This document shows positions 17,618 through 26,322 of a DNA stretch of 64,000 nt, piece by piece. Position numbers and translations under genes: made by a program. Below the pieces are notes generated by a model, which was given only the letters and a program-made list of their open reading frames with translations, made no database searches and was not told where the DNA came from. Source of the stretch: Akkermansiaceae bacterium. GTDB lineage: Bacteria; Verrucomicrobiota; Verrucomicrobiia; Verrucomicrobiales; Akkermansiaceae. Location: the NCBI GenBank assembly GCA_025457665.1, contig JALOTY010000002.1:98759-162758 (forward strand). The letters run 5' to 3'. Position 1 is the stretch's first letter; each line of letters begins with the position of its first letter.

Positions 17618-17697
17618 AGTTTCTCAGTTTCTCAGTTTCTCAGTTTCTCAGCATTTCAGCATTTCAGCTTTTCAGCATTTCAGCTTTTCAGCATTTC
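17618..17697. repeat. 8-bp tandem repeat, ten units
   Basis: Ten consecutive 8-mers: four AGTTTCTC, then AGCATTTC and AGCTTTTC in alternation. The last unit runs into the reverse-strand stop codon of gpsA. The CAGCATTT array before dnaE2 (4655-4694) is the same family. It may form an A/T-tract or terminator-like structure between the DedA gene and gpsA. Confidence 0.85.
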
Positions 17698-18706
17698 AGC
17701 TCTGGCTGTCCGTCTCCGGGCGGGGATCGCGGTTGAGGAGTTCGCTGAGGGCGCGGGCGGCGGGCATGTTCTGATAGAGGATGGCGTGCACGGCATCGAT
17801 GATCGGTGTGCGGGCACCCACGCGGCGTGCGGCTTCGTGGATGGAAAGGGTGTTGGGCACGCCTTCGGCCACCATGCCGATGCTGGCGACGGCGTCGGAC
17901 AGGGATTGTCCCATCCCGAGGGCCTTGCCCACGCGGTGGTTCCGGGAGTGTTCCGAGTAGCAGGTGGCGATGAGATCGCCGACGCCGGAGAGCCCGGCAA
18001 AGGTCTCCATGCGACCGCCGAGCTGGGTGCCGAGGCGGGTCATCTCCGCGAGGGCGCGGGTGACGAGGGCGGCGATGGCATTGTCGCCCAGGCCCAGGCC
18101 CGCGGCGATGCCGGCGGCGATCGCATAGACGTTCTTGATCGCGCCACCGAGTTCGATGCCGGCGATGTCGTCATTGGTGTAGCTGCGGAAATGGGGGGCG
18201 GTGAAGAGCTGTTGGAGGCGTGAGGCGAGGGGGGCATCGGTGCAGCCGATCACGGCGCAGGTGGCGAGACCGGCACCGATTTCCTCGGCATGATTCGGCC
18301 CGGAGAGGACGGCGATGGGGTGATGAGGGAAAACCTCGCGCAGGATGTCGCTCATGCGGTCGCCACTGCCGCGCTCGATCCCCTTGGCGCAAGAGAGGAG
18401 CACGGTGGAATCCGGCAAGCCTGCCTCGGCAAGGCTGGCGGCGGTGGCACGGGTGGCGGAGGTGGGGACGCTGAAAATGATGAGCGGATGGGCGGCGGCG
18501 CGGGCGATTTCGCAGGAGGCGGTGACGTTTTCCGGCAGGGTGACATCGGTCAGATACCGTGGGTTCCGGTGCTGGCTGCGGATGCTTTCCGCGACCTCGG
18601 GATCGCGGCCGATCATTTCCACATGGCCGAGGTTTCCGGCGACGAGCCGCGCGAGGGCGGTGCCGAAGGAACCGGTGCCGAGGATGGCTGCGGAGTCGAA
18701 CACCAT
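17696..18706 (-). CDS. gpsA: NAD(P)-dependent glycerol-3-phosphate dehydrogenase
   Basis: This 336-residue enzyme reduces dihydroxyacetone phosphate to sn-glycerol-3-phosphate for phospholipid synthesis. It shows the nucleotide-binding ILGTGSFGTALA at residue ~8, NPRYLTDVTLPENV near 48, SCAKGIERGSG near 108 with the catalytic lysine region, LSGPNHAEEI, GGAIKNVYAIAAGIAAGLG with the second catalytic lysine, and AGLSGVGDLIATC. plsY, which uses the product, lies 13 nt upstream on the same strand, so the pair is likely one operon. Confidence 0.95.
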   Translation of the reverse strand: MVFDSAAILGTGSFGTALARLVAGNLGHVEMIGRDPEVAESIRSQHRNPRYLTDVTLPENVTASCEIARAAAHPLIIFSVPTSATRATAASLAEAGLPDSTVLLSCAKGIERGSGDRMSDILREVFPHHPIAVLSGPNHAEEIGAGLATCAVIGCTDAPLASRLQQLFTAPHFRSYTNDDIAGIELGGAIKNVYAIAAGIAAGLGLGDNAIAALVTRALAEMTRLGTQLGGRMETFAGLSGVGDLIATCYSEHSRNHRVGKALGMGQSLSDAVASIGMVAEGVPNTLSIHEAARRVGARTPIIDAVHAILYQNMPAARALSELLNRDPRPETDSQS

Positions 18707-18719
18707 GGGAAATCGGGGG

Positions 18720-19442
18720 TCAGGAGGTTTTGTTGCGGGTGAAGCGGTTCTCCGTCCCTGCGCGCAGGCGCTGGAGGTTTCCCCGGTGTTTCCAGATGGC
18801 GAGGATGCCGATCAGGATGCTGAAGACCAGAAGCGGCTTGCTCCAGGTGCCGGCGTCCCAGGCGCTGATGCCGGCGGCATTTTTCTGCAGGCGGGCATCG
18901 AGGTGGGTGAGCAGCGGCAGCACTGCGGCGGCACCGATGGAGGCGACGGAAACGTAGCGGGTGGTGAGAAAAAGGAGGATCCACACGACCAGCAGGAAGA
19001 GCACGACCATGGGCATGAGGCCGAGGACGACCCCGGCGGAGGTGGCGATGCCCTTGCCGCCCTTGAAGCCGACCCAGGGCGAGTAGTTGTGCCCAAGGAT
19101 GGCGCAGAGGGCGGTGAAAACGTGGATGAGCTGGCCTTTCATCGCTTCGGGAGCGGGCAAGGTCAGGGCCGCGGAATCGAGGAAACCGAGCAGGGGAGAA
19201 GGCGTCGAGCCCTCGATGCGGACAAGATTCAGGGCGAGCAAAACGGGCAGATAGCCTTTGAGGGCATCGAGAATCAGGCAGGTGATGCCGTATTTTTTCC
19301 CGACCACCCGGAGGACATTTGTGGCCCCGATGTTTCCCGATCCATGGGCGCGGATATCGATGCCCTTGAGCCGGGCAATGATCAGCCCGAAGGGGATGGA
19401 TCCCAGAAGGAAAGCGATGATGGGGCAGATCCAGAGCTGCAT
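18720..19442 (-). CDS. plsY: glycerol-3-phosphate acyltransferase PlsY
   Basis: A membrane acyltransferase that transfers acyl groups from acyl-phosphate to glycerol-3-phosphate (first acylation in phospholipid synthesis). The three family motifs are visible: FLLGSIPFGLIIARL (residue ~12), HGSGNIGATNVLR (~35) and VGFKGGKGIATSAG (~120). At 240 residues it is somewhat longer than the usual ~200; the extra part is a loop near residue 75-100 (EGSTPSPLLGFLDSA) and a charged tail. It is transcribed just ahead of gpsA. Confidence 0.93.
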   Translation of the reverse strand: MQLWICPIIAFLLGSIPFGLIIARLKGIDIRAHGSGNIGATNVLRVVGKKYGITCLILDALKGYLPVLLALNLVRIEGSTPSPLLGFLDSAALTLPAPEAMKGQLIHVFTALCAILGHNYSPWVGFKGGKGIATSAGVVLGLMPMVVLFLLVVWILLFLTTRYVSVASIGAAAVLPLLTHLDARLQKNAAGISAWDAGTWSKPLLVFSILIGILAIWKHRGNLQRLRAGTENRFTRNKTS

Positions 19443-19662
19443 GCCGGGCCGGAGTTAGGGGAAAATGGGGAGCTTGTCACCTGCGGAGAAGATTTTGGGG
19501 CAGGGAGCAGGGGGGGGCGAGCTGTGGAACGCTTCCTGCCGATTCGATTCTGGCGCCGATGGGGACGGTCTGCGAGCTGTTGAAACTACGATTTGAACGC
19601 GACTGTCGAAACCGGAGTTTCTATTGCTTTCCCGCGCCATGGGTATTACCCTCGGTCATACC

Positions 19663-19890
19663 ATGATAACGCTCACTGTAAAAATCCCTGAAGCATTGGA
19701 CACGAAGCTGCGCCAGAAAGCAAAGGCCGCAAAGCAACCGGTTTCTGAAATCGTTCGTCGGGCACTGCTGCGCGAAATGGAAGCCGATGCCGTGGATTTC
19801 TCCAAGCTGGCCGCACCTTATGCCGGGATGTTTTCCGGTCCGGCAGATCTCTCCACTCGCGAAGGTTATGGAAGTCGCGAATCTCGTTGA
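19663..19890 (+). CDS. VapB-like ribbon-helix-helix antitoxin
   Basis: Starting at ATG 19663 the 75-residue protein begins MITLTVKIPEALDTKLRQKA, a ribbon-helix-helix DNA-binding fold (beta strand, then helix), followed by KQPVSEIVRRALL. The C-terminal part is where a toxin would be bound. The 3' end overlaps the PIN toxin gene by 23 nt in another frame, typical of VapBC pairs. It is expected to neutralise the toxin and repress the operon. Confidence 0.8.
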   Translation: MITLTVKIPEALDTKLRQKAKAAKQPVSEIVRRALLREMEADAVDFSKLAAPYAGMFSGPADLSTREGYGSRESR

Positions 19891-20284
19891 TGCTGGACCT
19901 CTGATCGGCTGGCTCAATGCCTCCGACCAATGGCACCCATGGGCGGTCGAGACGCTCTCGGCCGTCCGTGGACCGCTGCATACCACCGAGATCGTCCTCG
20001 GCGAAGCGTGTTGGCATCTGGGTGGCAATACACAGCCCGTCCACGCCCTGCTGGGGCTCGTCCGGGTGGGGGCGATCCAACTCCTTCGCCCGTGGCCAGG
20101 CCACTTGGAGCGGACCCAGGAATTGATGATGAAATATGAGCGCATGGATGCCGCCGACGCCTCGCTTGTCCTGTTGTCCGAAGTCCACCGCAGTGCGAAA
20201 ATCATCACTACTGACCGCCGTGACTTCTCCATCTACCGCCGCTTCGGTCGCTACCGCCTGCCGGTCATCCTGCCACCCGCCTAA
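19868..20284 (+). CDS. VapC-like PIN-domain toxin
   Basis: From ATG 19868 the 138-residue protein has the PIN acidic residues in order: Asp in NLVDAGPLIGWL near residue 7, Glu in EIVLGEACW near 40, Asp in RMDAADASLVLL near 100 and Asp in TTDRRDFSIYR near 118. PIN toxins are magnesium-dependent RNases that cleave tRNA or rRNA. The start was chosen because it puts the first strand and aspartate at the N-terminus and overlaps the antitoxin end. Confidence 0.85.
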   Translation: MEVANLVDAGPLIGWLNASDQWHPWAVETLSAVRGPLHTTEIVLGEACWHLGGNTQPVHALLGLVRVGAIQLLRPWPGHLERTQELMMKYERMDAADASLVLLSEVHRSAKIITTDRRDFSIYRRFGRYRLPVILPPA

Positions 20285-20620
20285 GCCGCGCAGGCCGTTC
20301 TAGAGGAGGATGCCCCATTCACCCCTCCGCTTCCGCTGGAATTCCACGAAGCCTTGCCGAAGACCATCTAACTGTTGAGTGCGTCCTTCGCTTGCTTGAT
20401 GGGAACGTTGGCTTGATCCCAATCGCTGTCGCTACTTTTGACCAACAGGCTGGAAGTCTCGAAAGGCGGGTTGAGCTTCAGCGAGATTTTGTTATCTGCC
20501 ACCGCGTCTCTGCAGATGGCGGAGTGTTTCCGCTGCATGGGCACCAGAAGCAGTGATGGGGGACGCAACGCGAGGGATCGGGAAGTGTCACCGGGAGAGG
20601 TCGCATTTTTCGCCTCTCCC
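20285..20620. other. 336-nt gap, possibly a gene remnant
   Basis: No convincing gene. A 66-residue minus-strand frame (20368-20568) includes ISLKLNPPFETSSLLVK; NPPF resembles motif IV of amino-DNA methyltransferases, but nothing else supports that. Local base use is less GC-rich than in neighbouring genes, which fits a decayed insertion next to the VapBC pair. Confidence 0.3.
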
Positions 20621-21382
20621 TCATTCCCGCCAATGCTCCGCGACCCAGGGGGCGGGGAGGACGCGGTGGTGGATTTTTTTGCCTCGGAAGCCTTCGATGG
20701 CGTCGTCGGGGTCGGGTTGGCCGTGGAAGACGATGAATTTCGCCCCGGCGGGCTTTTTCGGGGCCTGGATGAGATTGAGGGGAAAGGGCGGGCGGAGGTT
20801 GAACTTGAAGCTGCGGACCCATTCCTCGGGCCACCAGTAGCGCTCCTTCATGGCATAGGTGAGGAAATGCTGCTCGGTGACGAAGATGGAGCGGTTTAGG
20901 GCACGGTCGATCTCGGCGATGAAGGTGTCGTAGATGTACTGCGAGCGACCGGCTTCGAAGCGGAAGATGGAGGAATTTCCGATCTCGGGGCGTTTGCGGA
21001 AGATCTGTTTCCGGCGTTCCCACCAGTTGTGGATGATGCAGTTCTTGCCGGGTTGGTAGTCGAAGAAGCAGTCGATGGAATCGACGATGACGAGATCGAG
21101 ATCGAGGAAAAGCGTGGGGCCGGAGAGGTCGCAGAAGCCGTCGCGGGTCATGACGAGCTTGAGGAAAACGTTGGGCCAAGGGGCGGCGGTGATGCCGGGG
21201 TTTTCCGGGAAGGGGGCGGTTTCGATTTCGTCGAGCAGGCCGCTGCGGTCATCGGTGAGGCAGAGGAAGCGGAAGGGGCGCGAGAGGTGGCGGCCGACGG
21301 AGCGGTAGAGGATGTTGACGTAGTGGGCGGGGTAGCGATTGCCCCACTTCATGCAGATGATATTGACGGCTCCGGCGGACAT
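20621..21382 (-). CDS. glycosyltransferase-like protein
   Basis: This 253-residue protein has an N-terminal strand with NIICMKWGNRYPAHYVNILY and, near residue 95, the acidic motif FLDLDLVIVDSID, a DxD-type metal/nucleotide-sugar site as in GT-A glycosyltransferases. Later FVTEQHFLTY and KFIVFHGQPDPDD recall the nucleotide-binding end of such enzymes. No signal or membrane segment is seen, so it would act in the cytoplasm. Donor and acceptor sugars cannot be named, and no sugar operon surrounds it. Confidence 0.6.
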   Translation of the reverse strand: MSAGAVNIICMKWGNRYPAHYVNILYRSVGRHLSRPFRFLCLTDDRSGLLDEIETAPFPENPGITAAPWPNVFLKLVMTRDGFCDLSGPTLFLDLDLVIVDSIDCFFDYQPGKNCIIHNWWERRKQIFRKRPEIGNSSIFRFEAGRSQYIYDTFIAEIDRALNRSIFVTEQHFLTYAMKERYWWPEEWVRSFKFNLRPPFPLNLIQAPKKPAGAKFIVFHGQPDPDDAIEGFRGKKIHHRVLPAPWVAEHWRE

Positions 21383-21435
21383 GTTGGGGGCGGATTGCGG
21401 CGCTTGGGAGGGGAAATGCCAAGCTCAAAGGGTTT

Positions 21436-22143
21436 TCAGGCGTGCTGGTCGGCGCTGCGGAGCTGGATGTCGCCGATTTCGACGTGGGCGGGGGTTTCGA
21501 GCATGAAGAGGAGGGTGGCGGCGACCTCGTGGGCGCTAAGCATGCGCATCTGCGAGCGGGTCTGGGCGAGCGTGTCCTCGCGGCCGCGGAAGTAGTTTTC
21601 GAGCAGGGGGGTATCGACGAATCCCGGCGAGACCGTGCCGACCTGGATGGGCAGTCCGGCGGCCTTGATTTCGTGGCGGAGGGCATCGGTGATGGCGCGG
21701 ACGGCGAATTTCGTGGGCGCGTAGAAACCGCCGCTTGGCGGGACGCGGTGGCCGCTCATCGAGGAAACATTGAGGATGCGCCCGCCGGATTTCGGGAAAT
21801 GGCGGAGGGCGAGCTGGCAGCTCAGGGCGAGGGCCATGACGTTGACGCGCCACATTTCCTCCCAATCGGTGGGGTTGCCATCGAGGATGCGGGACAGGTA
21901 GGCGACGCCGGCGCAGTTGACGAGGGCATCGATCTGCTCGAGCTGGTGGAAGGCGGCGGTGATTTCCTCGCGGCGGGTGAGGTCGGCGCGGAGCGGGGTG
22001 ACGCCGGGTGGCAGGGCATCCGGGCGGCGGGTGATGCCGATGACCGTGGCTTCGCGGGCGACGAGCATGCGGGCGAGGGCGGCACCGATGCCGCTGGAGG
22101 CGCCGGTGACGACGATGGTTTTCCCGCTGAGGCGGTGGCTCAT
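21436..22143 (-). CDS. short-chain dehydrogenase/reductase
   Basis: A 235-residue classical SDR: the cofactor motif TGASSGIGAALA at residue ~13, NCAGVAY near 85, the catalytic Ser in LNVSSMSGHR (~135) and the YAPTK motif (Tyr-x-x-x-Lys) near 150. The ATG at 22141-22143 overlaps the stop of the upstream gene (ATGA), so translation of the two is coupled. The substrate is unknown; such enzymes reduce ketones or oxidise alcohols with NAD(P). Confidence 0.88.
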   Translation of the reverse strand: MSHRLSGKTIVVTGASSGIGAALARMLVAREATVIGITRRPDALPPGVTPLRADLTRREEITAAFHQLEQIDALVNCAGVAYLSRILDGNPTDWEEMWRVNVMALALSCQLALRHFPKSGGRILNVSSMSGHRVPPSGGFYAPTKFAVRAITDALRHEIKAAGLPIQVGTVSPGFVDTPLLENYFRGREDTLAQTRSQMRMLSAHEVAATLLFMLETPAHVEIGDIQLRSADQHA

Positions 22144-23120
22144 GCCGGGACTTTCTCTGCCGGGGCGGGACTTGGCAATCCTTCGAAGAGGGCGGGGAGA
22201 TTGGGCAGGTCCGCCTGGCTGCGGGCGCGCTGGGCGGAGAGGATTTCGCCGCGGTGGAAAAGGAAGGCGCCGGGGAGCTGGAGGCCGTCGCCGGCGAGGT
22301 GGCCCATGCCGCAGCCGCGGATGAGGGCGGAAATGGCGGGCAGCCAGACGCGGGGGCCGAAGAGTTCGAGGAAGCCGCCCTTGCCGAGGCCGAAGGCGCG
22401 GTAGAGTTCGCACATGGGATCGGCGATGCGGGCGATGTGGTCGCGGCCGCCGAGGTAGTTGTTTTCCCCCCCGGGCTGGAGCATGTGGACGAGCACGAGG
22501 CGGGCTCCGTGGCGATCGGCCTCGGCTTTGACCTGTTCGAGTTCGCGGAGCAGGCGGCGGGTGAAGGTGCAGCCGAAATGGCGGAGGAAAACCAGGGCCA
22601 GGGCTCGATCCGAGGAGGCTTCGGTGAGGGTTTCCCCGGAGGAGAGGCGGTAGGCATCGCCAGCTTCCCTGAGGCTCAGCGGGCGGGTCCCGGGGACGGG
22701 TCGGCCGAGGTGGGCCTGGAGGCAGGCCCAGAGGATGCAGGCGAGGGGGAACCACCAGATCAGGTCGTCGAAAACCACGAAGAGTGTGGCGGAAAAGCCG
22801 ATGCTGCCATCGATCCACGCCCGCGTGGCAGCCCAAAGGACAAAACTCGATTTCAGGAAGCCGAAAAGGATGAGCAGCCAGTGGCGGTAGGGATTGCGGG
22901 CGGCGATGAGGAAACCGATGCCGAGCGCGGCGGCGGCGAGCCCGACAGCGTTCCAGATCATCGGGTGGTTCGGGCGTTCGACCCCGAGGTGATCGAAGTA
23001 ATCGTGAGGAAAGAGGTTCACCCACAGGCCGAAAACCAGATAGCAAGCCCCGGCCCCGAGGAGGACGAACTTCATCCAGGCGGGGGTTTGGCAGCGGCCG
23101 TTGTGGCAGTTGGAAGGCAT
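22140..23120 (-). CDS. membrane protein with C-terminal SelL-like thioredoxin-fold domain
   Basis: From ATG 23120 (two further in-frame starts lie up to 33 nt upstream) the protein is ~326 residues. The first ~130 residues form about four membrane helices (FVLLGAGACYLVFGLWV, IWNAVGLAAAALGIGFLIAA, HWLLILFGFLKSSFVLWA, TLFVVFDDLIWWFPLACILW). The rest is a peroxiredoxin-like domain: ALVFLRHFGCTFTRRLLREL corresponds to the active loop of AhpC/TSA family 2 and SelL-type redox proteins. Where those have C-x-x-C or C-x-x-U, this has C-T-F-T, so only one redox cysteine remains in the loop. The gene is translationally coupled to the SDR. Confidence 0.65.
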   Translation of the reverse strand: MPSNCHNGRCQTPAWMKFVLLGAGACYLVFGLWVNLFPHDYFDHLGVERPNHPMIWNAVGLAAAALGIGFLIAARNPYRHWLLILFGFLKSSFVLWAATRAWIDGSIGFSATLFVVFDDLIWWFPLACILWACLQAHLGRPVPGTRPLSLREAGDAYRLSSGETLTEASSDRALALVFLRHFGCTFTRRLLRELEQVKAEADRHGARLVLVHMLQPGGENNYLGGRDHIARIADPMCELYRAFGLGKGGFLELFGPRVWLPAISALIRGCGMGHLAGDGLQLPGAFLFHRGEILSAQRARSQADLPNLPALFEGLPSPAPAEKVPA

Positions 23121-23233
23121 GGGCGAGGATAGATCCATCCGGCGATCCCGCAAGGGGAGGAAATTTTCCCGTGGAAATCGCCTCGGGGCGGCGATTCTTG
23201 ACCGTCGGCGACCGAGTCCGCATCTTCCGCCGC

Positions 23234-24199
23234 ATGCGCGTTCTGACCGGCCTCCAACCCAGCGGGAAGCTCCATGTGGGCAACTATTTCGGTGCCATGG
23301 AGCCGGCGGTGTCCCTCCAACAGGCCGGGGATGCCTACTATTTCATCGCCAACTACCACGCCATGACGACGGTGAAAGACCCGGCGGACCTGCGGGCATG
23401 GACGCGTGAACTGGCCCTGGATTTCCTGGCCTGCGGGCTGGATCCGCAGCGCTCGGTCTTTTTCCGCCAGAGCGACGTGCCGGAGGTCAATGAACTGGCA
23501 TGGATCCTCTCGACCGTGTGTCCGCTAAGTCTGTTAGAAAAATGCCATTCGTACAAAGACAAGGTGGCGAAGGGATTTTCCGCGAGTCACGGGCTGTTTG
23601 CCTATCCGGTGCTGATGGCGGCGGACATTCTGCTCTACGATGCCAATCAGGTCCCGGTGGGCAAGGACCAGAAACAGCACCTGGAAGTGACGCGTGATCT
23701 GGCCGGGAAGATCAATGAGGCTTTTGGCGAGGGGACGCTGGTGGTGCCTGAACCCATCATCCGTGAGAGTGTCGCCGTGGTGCCGGGGCTGGACGGGCAG
23801 AAGATGAGCAAGAGCTATCACAACACCCTGCCGATCTTCGATGAAGAGAAGCCATCGAAGAAACTCATCATGCGCATCCAGACGGATTCGACTCCGGTGG
23901 AAGAGCCGAAGCCGGTGGAGGGATCGCTGCTGCTGCCGCTTTATCGGCTCTTTGCGGACGATGCGGCCTATCAGGAAATGGTGGCTCAGCATGAAGCCGG
24001 TGGCGTGGGATACGGGGATTTCAAGAAACGGCTGGCCGAGGCGTATTGGGATTTCTTTGCCACCATGCGCCAGCGCCGCTCGGAACTGGCGGCGGATCCG
24101 GGATACATCGATGAAGTCCTTGCCCAAGGTGCGGCGAAAGCCCGTGCGACAGCCACGGTCACGCTCGACCGCGTGCGCAAAGCGGTGGGGCTGGCGTGA
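23234..24199 (+). CDS. trpS: tryptophan-tRNA ligase
   Basis: Class I aminoacyl-tRNA synthetase charging tRNA(Trp). The ATG at 23234 puts MRVLTGLQPSGKLHVGNYFG at the N-terminus, where HVGN is the HIGH signature. KMSKSYHNTLP near residue 195 is the KMSKS signature. The 321-residue length is normal for bacterial TrpRS. The longer frame upstream adds 21 residues without family similarity. Confidence 0.95.
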   Translation: MRVLTGLQPSGKLHVGNYFGAMEPAVSLQQAGDAYYFIANYHAMTTVKDPADLRAWTRELALDFLACGLDPQRSVFFRQSDVPEVNELAWILSTVCPLSLLEKCHSYKDKVAKGFSASHGLFAYPVLMAADILLYDANQVPVGKDQKQHLEVTRDLAGKINEAFGEGTLVVPEPIIRESVAVVPGLDGQKMSKSYHNTLPIFDEEKPSKKLIMRIQTDSTPVEEPKPVEGSLLLPLYRLFADDAAYQEMVAQHEAGGVGYGDFKKRLAEAYWDFFATMRQRRSELAADPGYIDEVLAQGAAKARATATVTLDRVRKAVGLA

Positions 24200-24272
24200 T
24201 GATGAAGATTCGGCTTCGAGTGGGGTTGCCTTGTGTCGGCGGAACCACGAAGGCTTTCCGTACGATCCTTAT

Positions 24273-25655
24273 CTAACAGGAGGGATTCGGAAGATCGGTC
24301 GAAGTTTTGCGGGAAACCAATTGTTCGCAAACCCGCCATCCCCACCAGAGGGCGAAGAGGGCGGCGCTCCATGTCACGAGTGACATGCCCCACCAGATGC
24401 CGGCGATGCCCCATCCGAGCGTGAAGGCGAGGAGTTGATAGACGGCGACAGGTGCGGCGACTTGCCGATAGATGCCGATCCACAGTCCATACCCGGGTCG
24501 TTTGAGGCCCTGCATCATGAAGACGGTGACGAAAAGAATGGGATAGGCGGCGAGGGTGATGGCGGCCACGCGAAGATACTCGCCGCCCTTGGAGATGATT
24601 TCAGGATCGGATGTGAAGACCCTCATCAGGGATTCCCCGAAGAACCACACGGCAGCACCCCCGAAAATCATCATGCCGGCGCCGTGGGTGACGTTGGTGA
24701 GCCACGCTTCACGAACCCGCAGGGGAAGTCCTGCCCCGTGATTTTGACCCACGATGCTCAACATCGCCGAGCCGAGTCCGATGGCTGGCATGAGAACGAT
24801 CTGTTCGATGCGCGTGGCGATTCCGAGGGCTGCGACGGCGTCCTGACCGAAGTGTTTGACGTAGGAAATCATCACAAACACGCCGAGGGCGATGGTGAGC
24901 ATGTTCAAGGCGGCGGGAACCGATTGGCCGGTGATTTCCCGCATCACGGAGCCATGGGGGCGGAAGCAGGATCGTGGGATCTCGGCTCCGAGCGGAGTCG
25001 CGCGAAGCTTGAGCCAAAGGTAGGCGCAAGTGCCGATCTGCACGATCACCGTGGCTGTGGCGATCCCGCCGACCGCCAGTGGCGGGGTGAGCGGTGTGCC
25101 CCACATCAGCAAGGGATTGAGCAGGCAGTTGGCGATGAATCCGGCGATGAGTGCGTTGCGGTAGGGAACCGTTTTTCCCTGGGAGTTCAGGCCGGCATTG
25201 ATGGCCATGGCGAGGACGAAAAAGGGTGCTCCGATGAAGATGAGATTCATGTATCGCAGCGTTTGTTCGAGATAAACGCCATCTGCCCCGAGCATGCGGA
25301 AGACCGTGGGTCCCGACCACAATCCGAGGATGCCGAGGATGAATCCCGCTGCGGTCGCGAAAACGAGCGACTGCGCGAAGATATGTCGTGCCGCCGTCAG
25401 GTCCGGTTTTCCCAGGGCATTGGCCATCATCGCCGTCGCCCCCTGGCTGAGGCCGCTGCCCACGGCGATCATCATGAAAAACAAGGGAAAGGAGACCGAC
25501 AAGGCGGCGAGCGCATCGGTTCCTAACAGACCCGCGCAGTAGGTATCCACGAAGTTGAACATCGTGTTGAAAAACATGCCCACGCTTGCCGGGAGCGCGA
25601 TCCGCCAGGTGAGTTGGGGGATGGGATCGGTGGTGAGGGACAAGGGGCGGCTCAT
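24273..25655 (-). CDS. MATE-family multidrug/cation antiporter
   Basis: A 460-residue inner-membrane protein with ~12 helices and the internal two-fold repeat of MATE transporters: LPASVGMFFNTMFNFVDTYC near residue 20, and PAALNMLTIALGVFVMISYV near 250 as the start of the second half. These exchangers expel cationic compounds using sodium or protons. The downstream DinB-like gene begins 3 nt from its 5' end on the same strand, so both may be co-transcribed. Confidence 0.88.
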   Translation of the reverse strand: MSRPLSLTTDPIPQLTWRIALPASVGMFFNTMFNFVDTYCAGLLGTDALAALSVSFPLFFMMIAVGSGLSQGATAMMANALGKPDLTAARHIFAQSLVFATAAGFILGILGLWSGPTVFRMLGADGVYLEQTLRYMNLIFIGAPFFVLAMAINAGLNSQGKTVPYRNALIAGFIANCLLNPLLMWGTPLTPPLAVGGIATATVIVQIGTCAYLWLKLRATPLGAEIPRSCFRPHGSVMREITGQSVPAALNMLTIALGVFVMISYVKHFGQDAVAALGIATRIEQIVLMPAIGLGSAMLSIVGQNHGAGLPLRVREAWLTNVTHGAGMMIFGGAAVWFFGESLMRVFTSDPEIISKGGEYLRVAAITLAAYPILFVTVFMMQGLKRPGYGLWIGIYRQVAAPVAVYQLLAFTLGWGIAGIWWGMSLVTWSAALFALWWGWRVCEQLVSRKTSTDLPNPSC

Positions 25656-25658
25656 GAT

Positions 25659-26237
25659 TCAGAGCCCATGGAGGATGCGTTCCATCTGCACGCGATGAAT
25701 GGCCATGTGGCCGCCGCTGAGGGCGAGCCAACCGTGCGCATCCATGGGCCCGAACCAGGGGTGAGGAAAGCGGGTGCGGGTCTTGAAGTGGGATATTCCA
25801 TGAATCACGGCGAGCAGAGCATCGCAGGAGTCTTCATACTCGGCAACCACGGCGGCGGTGACGTCCACGCCCGGCTTTACCGCCGCTGTGCTCGCTTCAC
25901 CCAACGGCACGCGTTCGTTGGAAAGCGCCTCCAGCACGCCGATGAAGGCATGGTGAACGATGCGCAGGTGATCGAGCGTCATCCATACCGACCAGAAACG
26001 GCTGCTGTCTTCGAGTCCGCGTGGACGGGCGATCAGGACTCGGGTGGAAAGCTCGTCTGGCGTTCTGCCAGTGATCAAATCGCGGATGCGGTCGCGCTCG
26101 ACGAGGAACTTCCGCGTGAAGGACTCCGGGCTTCCCGTCGCACGCTTGAAGCCCAGCATCAGCCGGGCGATGCGGTTTTCGGGAAAGGGAAGTCCGGCAC
26201 CAGGTGGGGCAAGTTGGGGAGATGTGAGAGAACTCAT
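25659..26237 (-). CDS. DinB-like (DUF1569-type) protein
   Basis: The ATG at 26237 (MSSLTSPQLAPPG) gives 192 residues; the longer frame runs back through the divergent promoter region and is unlikely. Histidines in TLDHLRIVHHAF near residue 105 and SGGHMAIHRVQMERI at the end fit the metal-binding four-helix DinB superfamily. Members often use a thiol cofactor or detoxify compounds. The gene shares a promoter region with an HxlR regulator and leads into a MATE exporter, so a response to a toxic compound is plausible. Confidence 0.65.
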   Translation of the reverse strand: MSSLTSPQLAPPGAGLPFPENRIARLMLGFKRATGSPESFTRKFLVERDRIRDLITGRTPDELSTRVLIARPRGLEDSSRFWSVWMTLDHLRIVHHAFIGVLEALSNERVPLGEASTAAVKPGVDVTAAVVAEYEDSCDALLAVIHGISHFKTRTRFPHPWFGPMDAHGWLALSGGHMAIHRVQMERILHGL

Positions 26238-26258
26238 AGCGGCAGCAATCTCCCATGT

Positions 26259-26298
26259 TGCTTGCAAAATGCAAGTAAAAGACTTGTGGATTGCAAGT
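26259..26298. promoter_or_regulatory. paired palindromes in the hxlR/dinB-like divergent promoter
   Basis: CTTGCA-AAA-TGCAAG (26261-26275) is a perfect inverted repeat and ACTTG-N7-CAAGT (26282-26298) is a second one with the same half-site. They lie between the two divergent start codons, as expected for operators of the HxlR protein encoded at 26323. Confidence 0.6.
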
Positions 26299-26322
26299 GA
26301 GTTATGTGGCAGATGGTGGGGC

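Noticed and set aside
19455..19640. 61-residue minus-strand ORF before the VapBC pair
   Set aside because: No similarity, no start context, and overlapping the likely promoter of vapBC.
20368..20568. 66-residue minus-strand ORF with an NPPF motif
   Set aside because: A four-residue motif is not enough for a methyltransferase fragment and no neighbouring motif supports it; treated as an unassigned gap.
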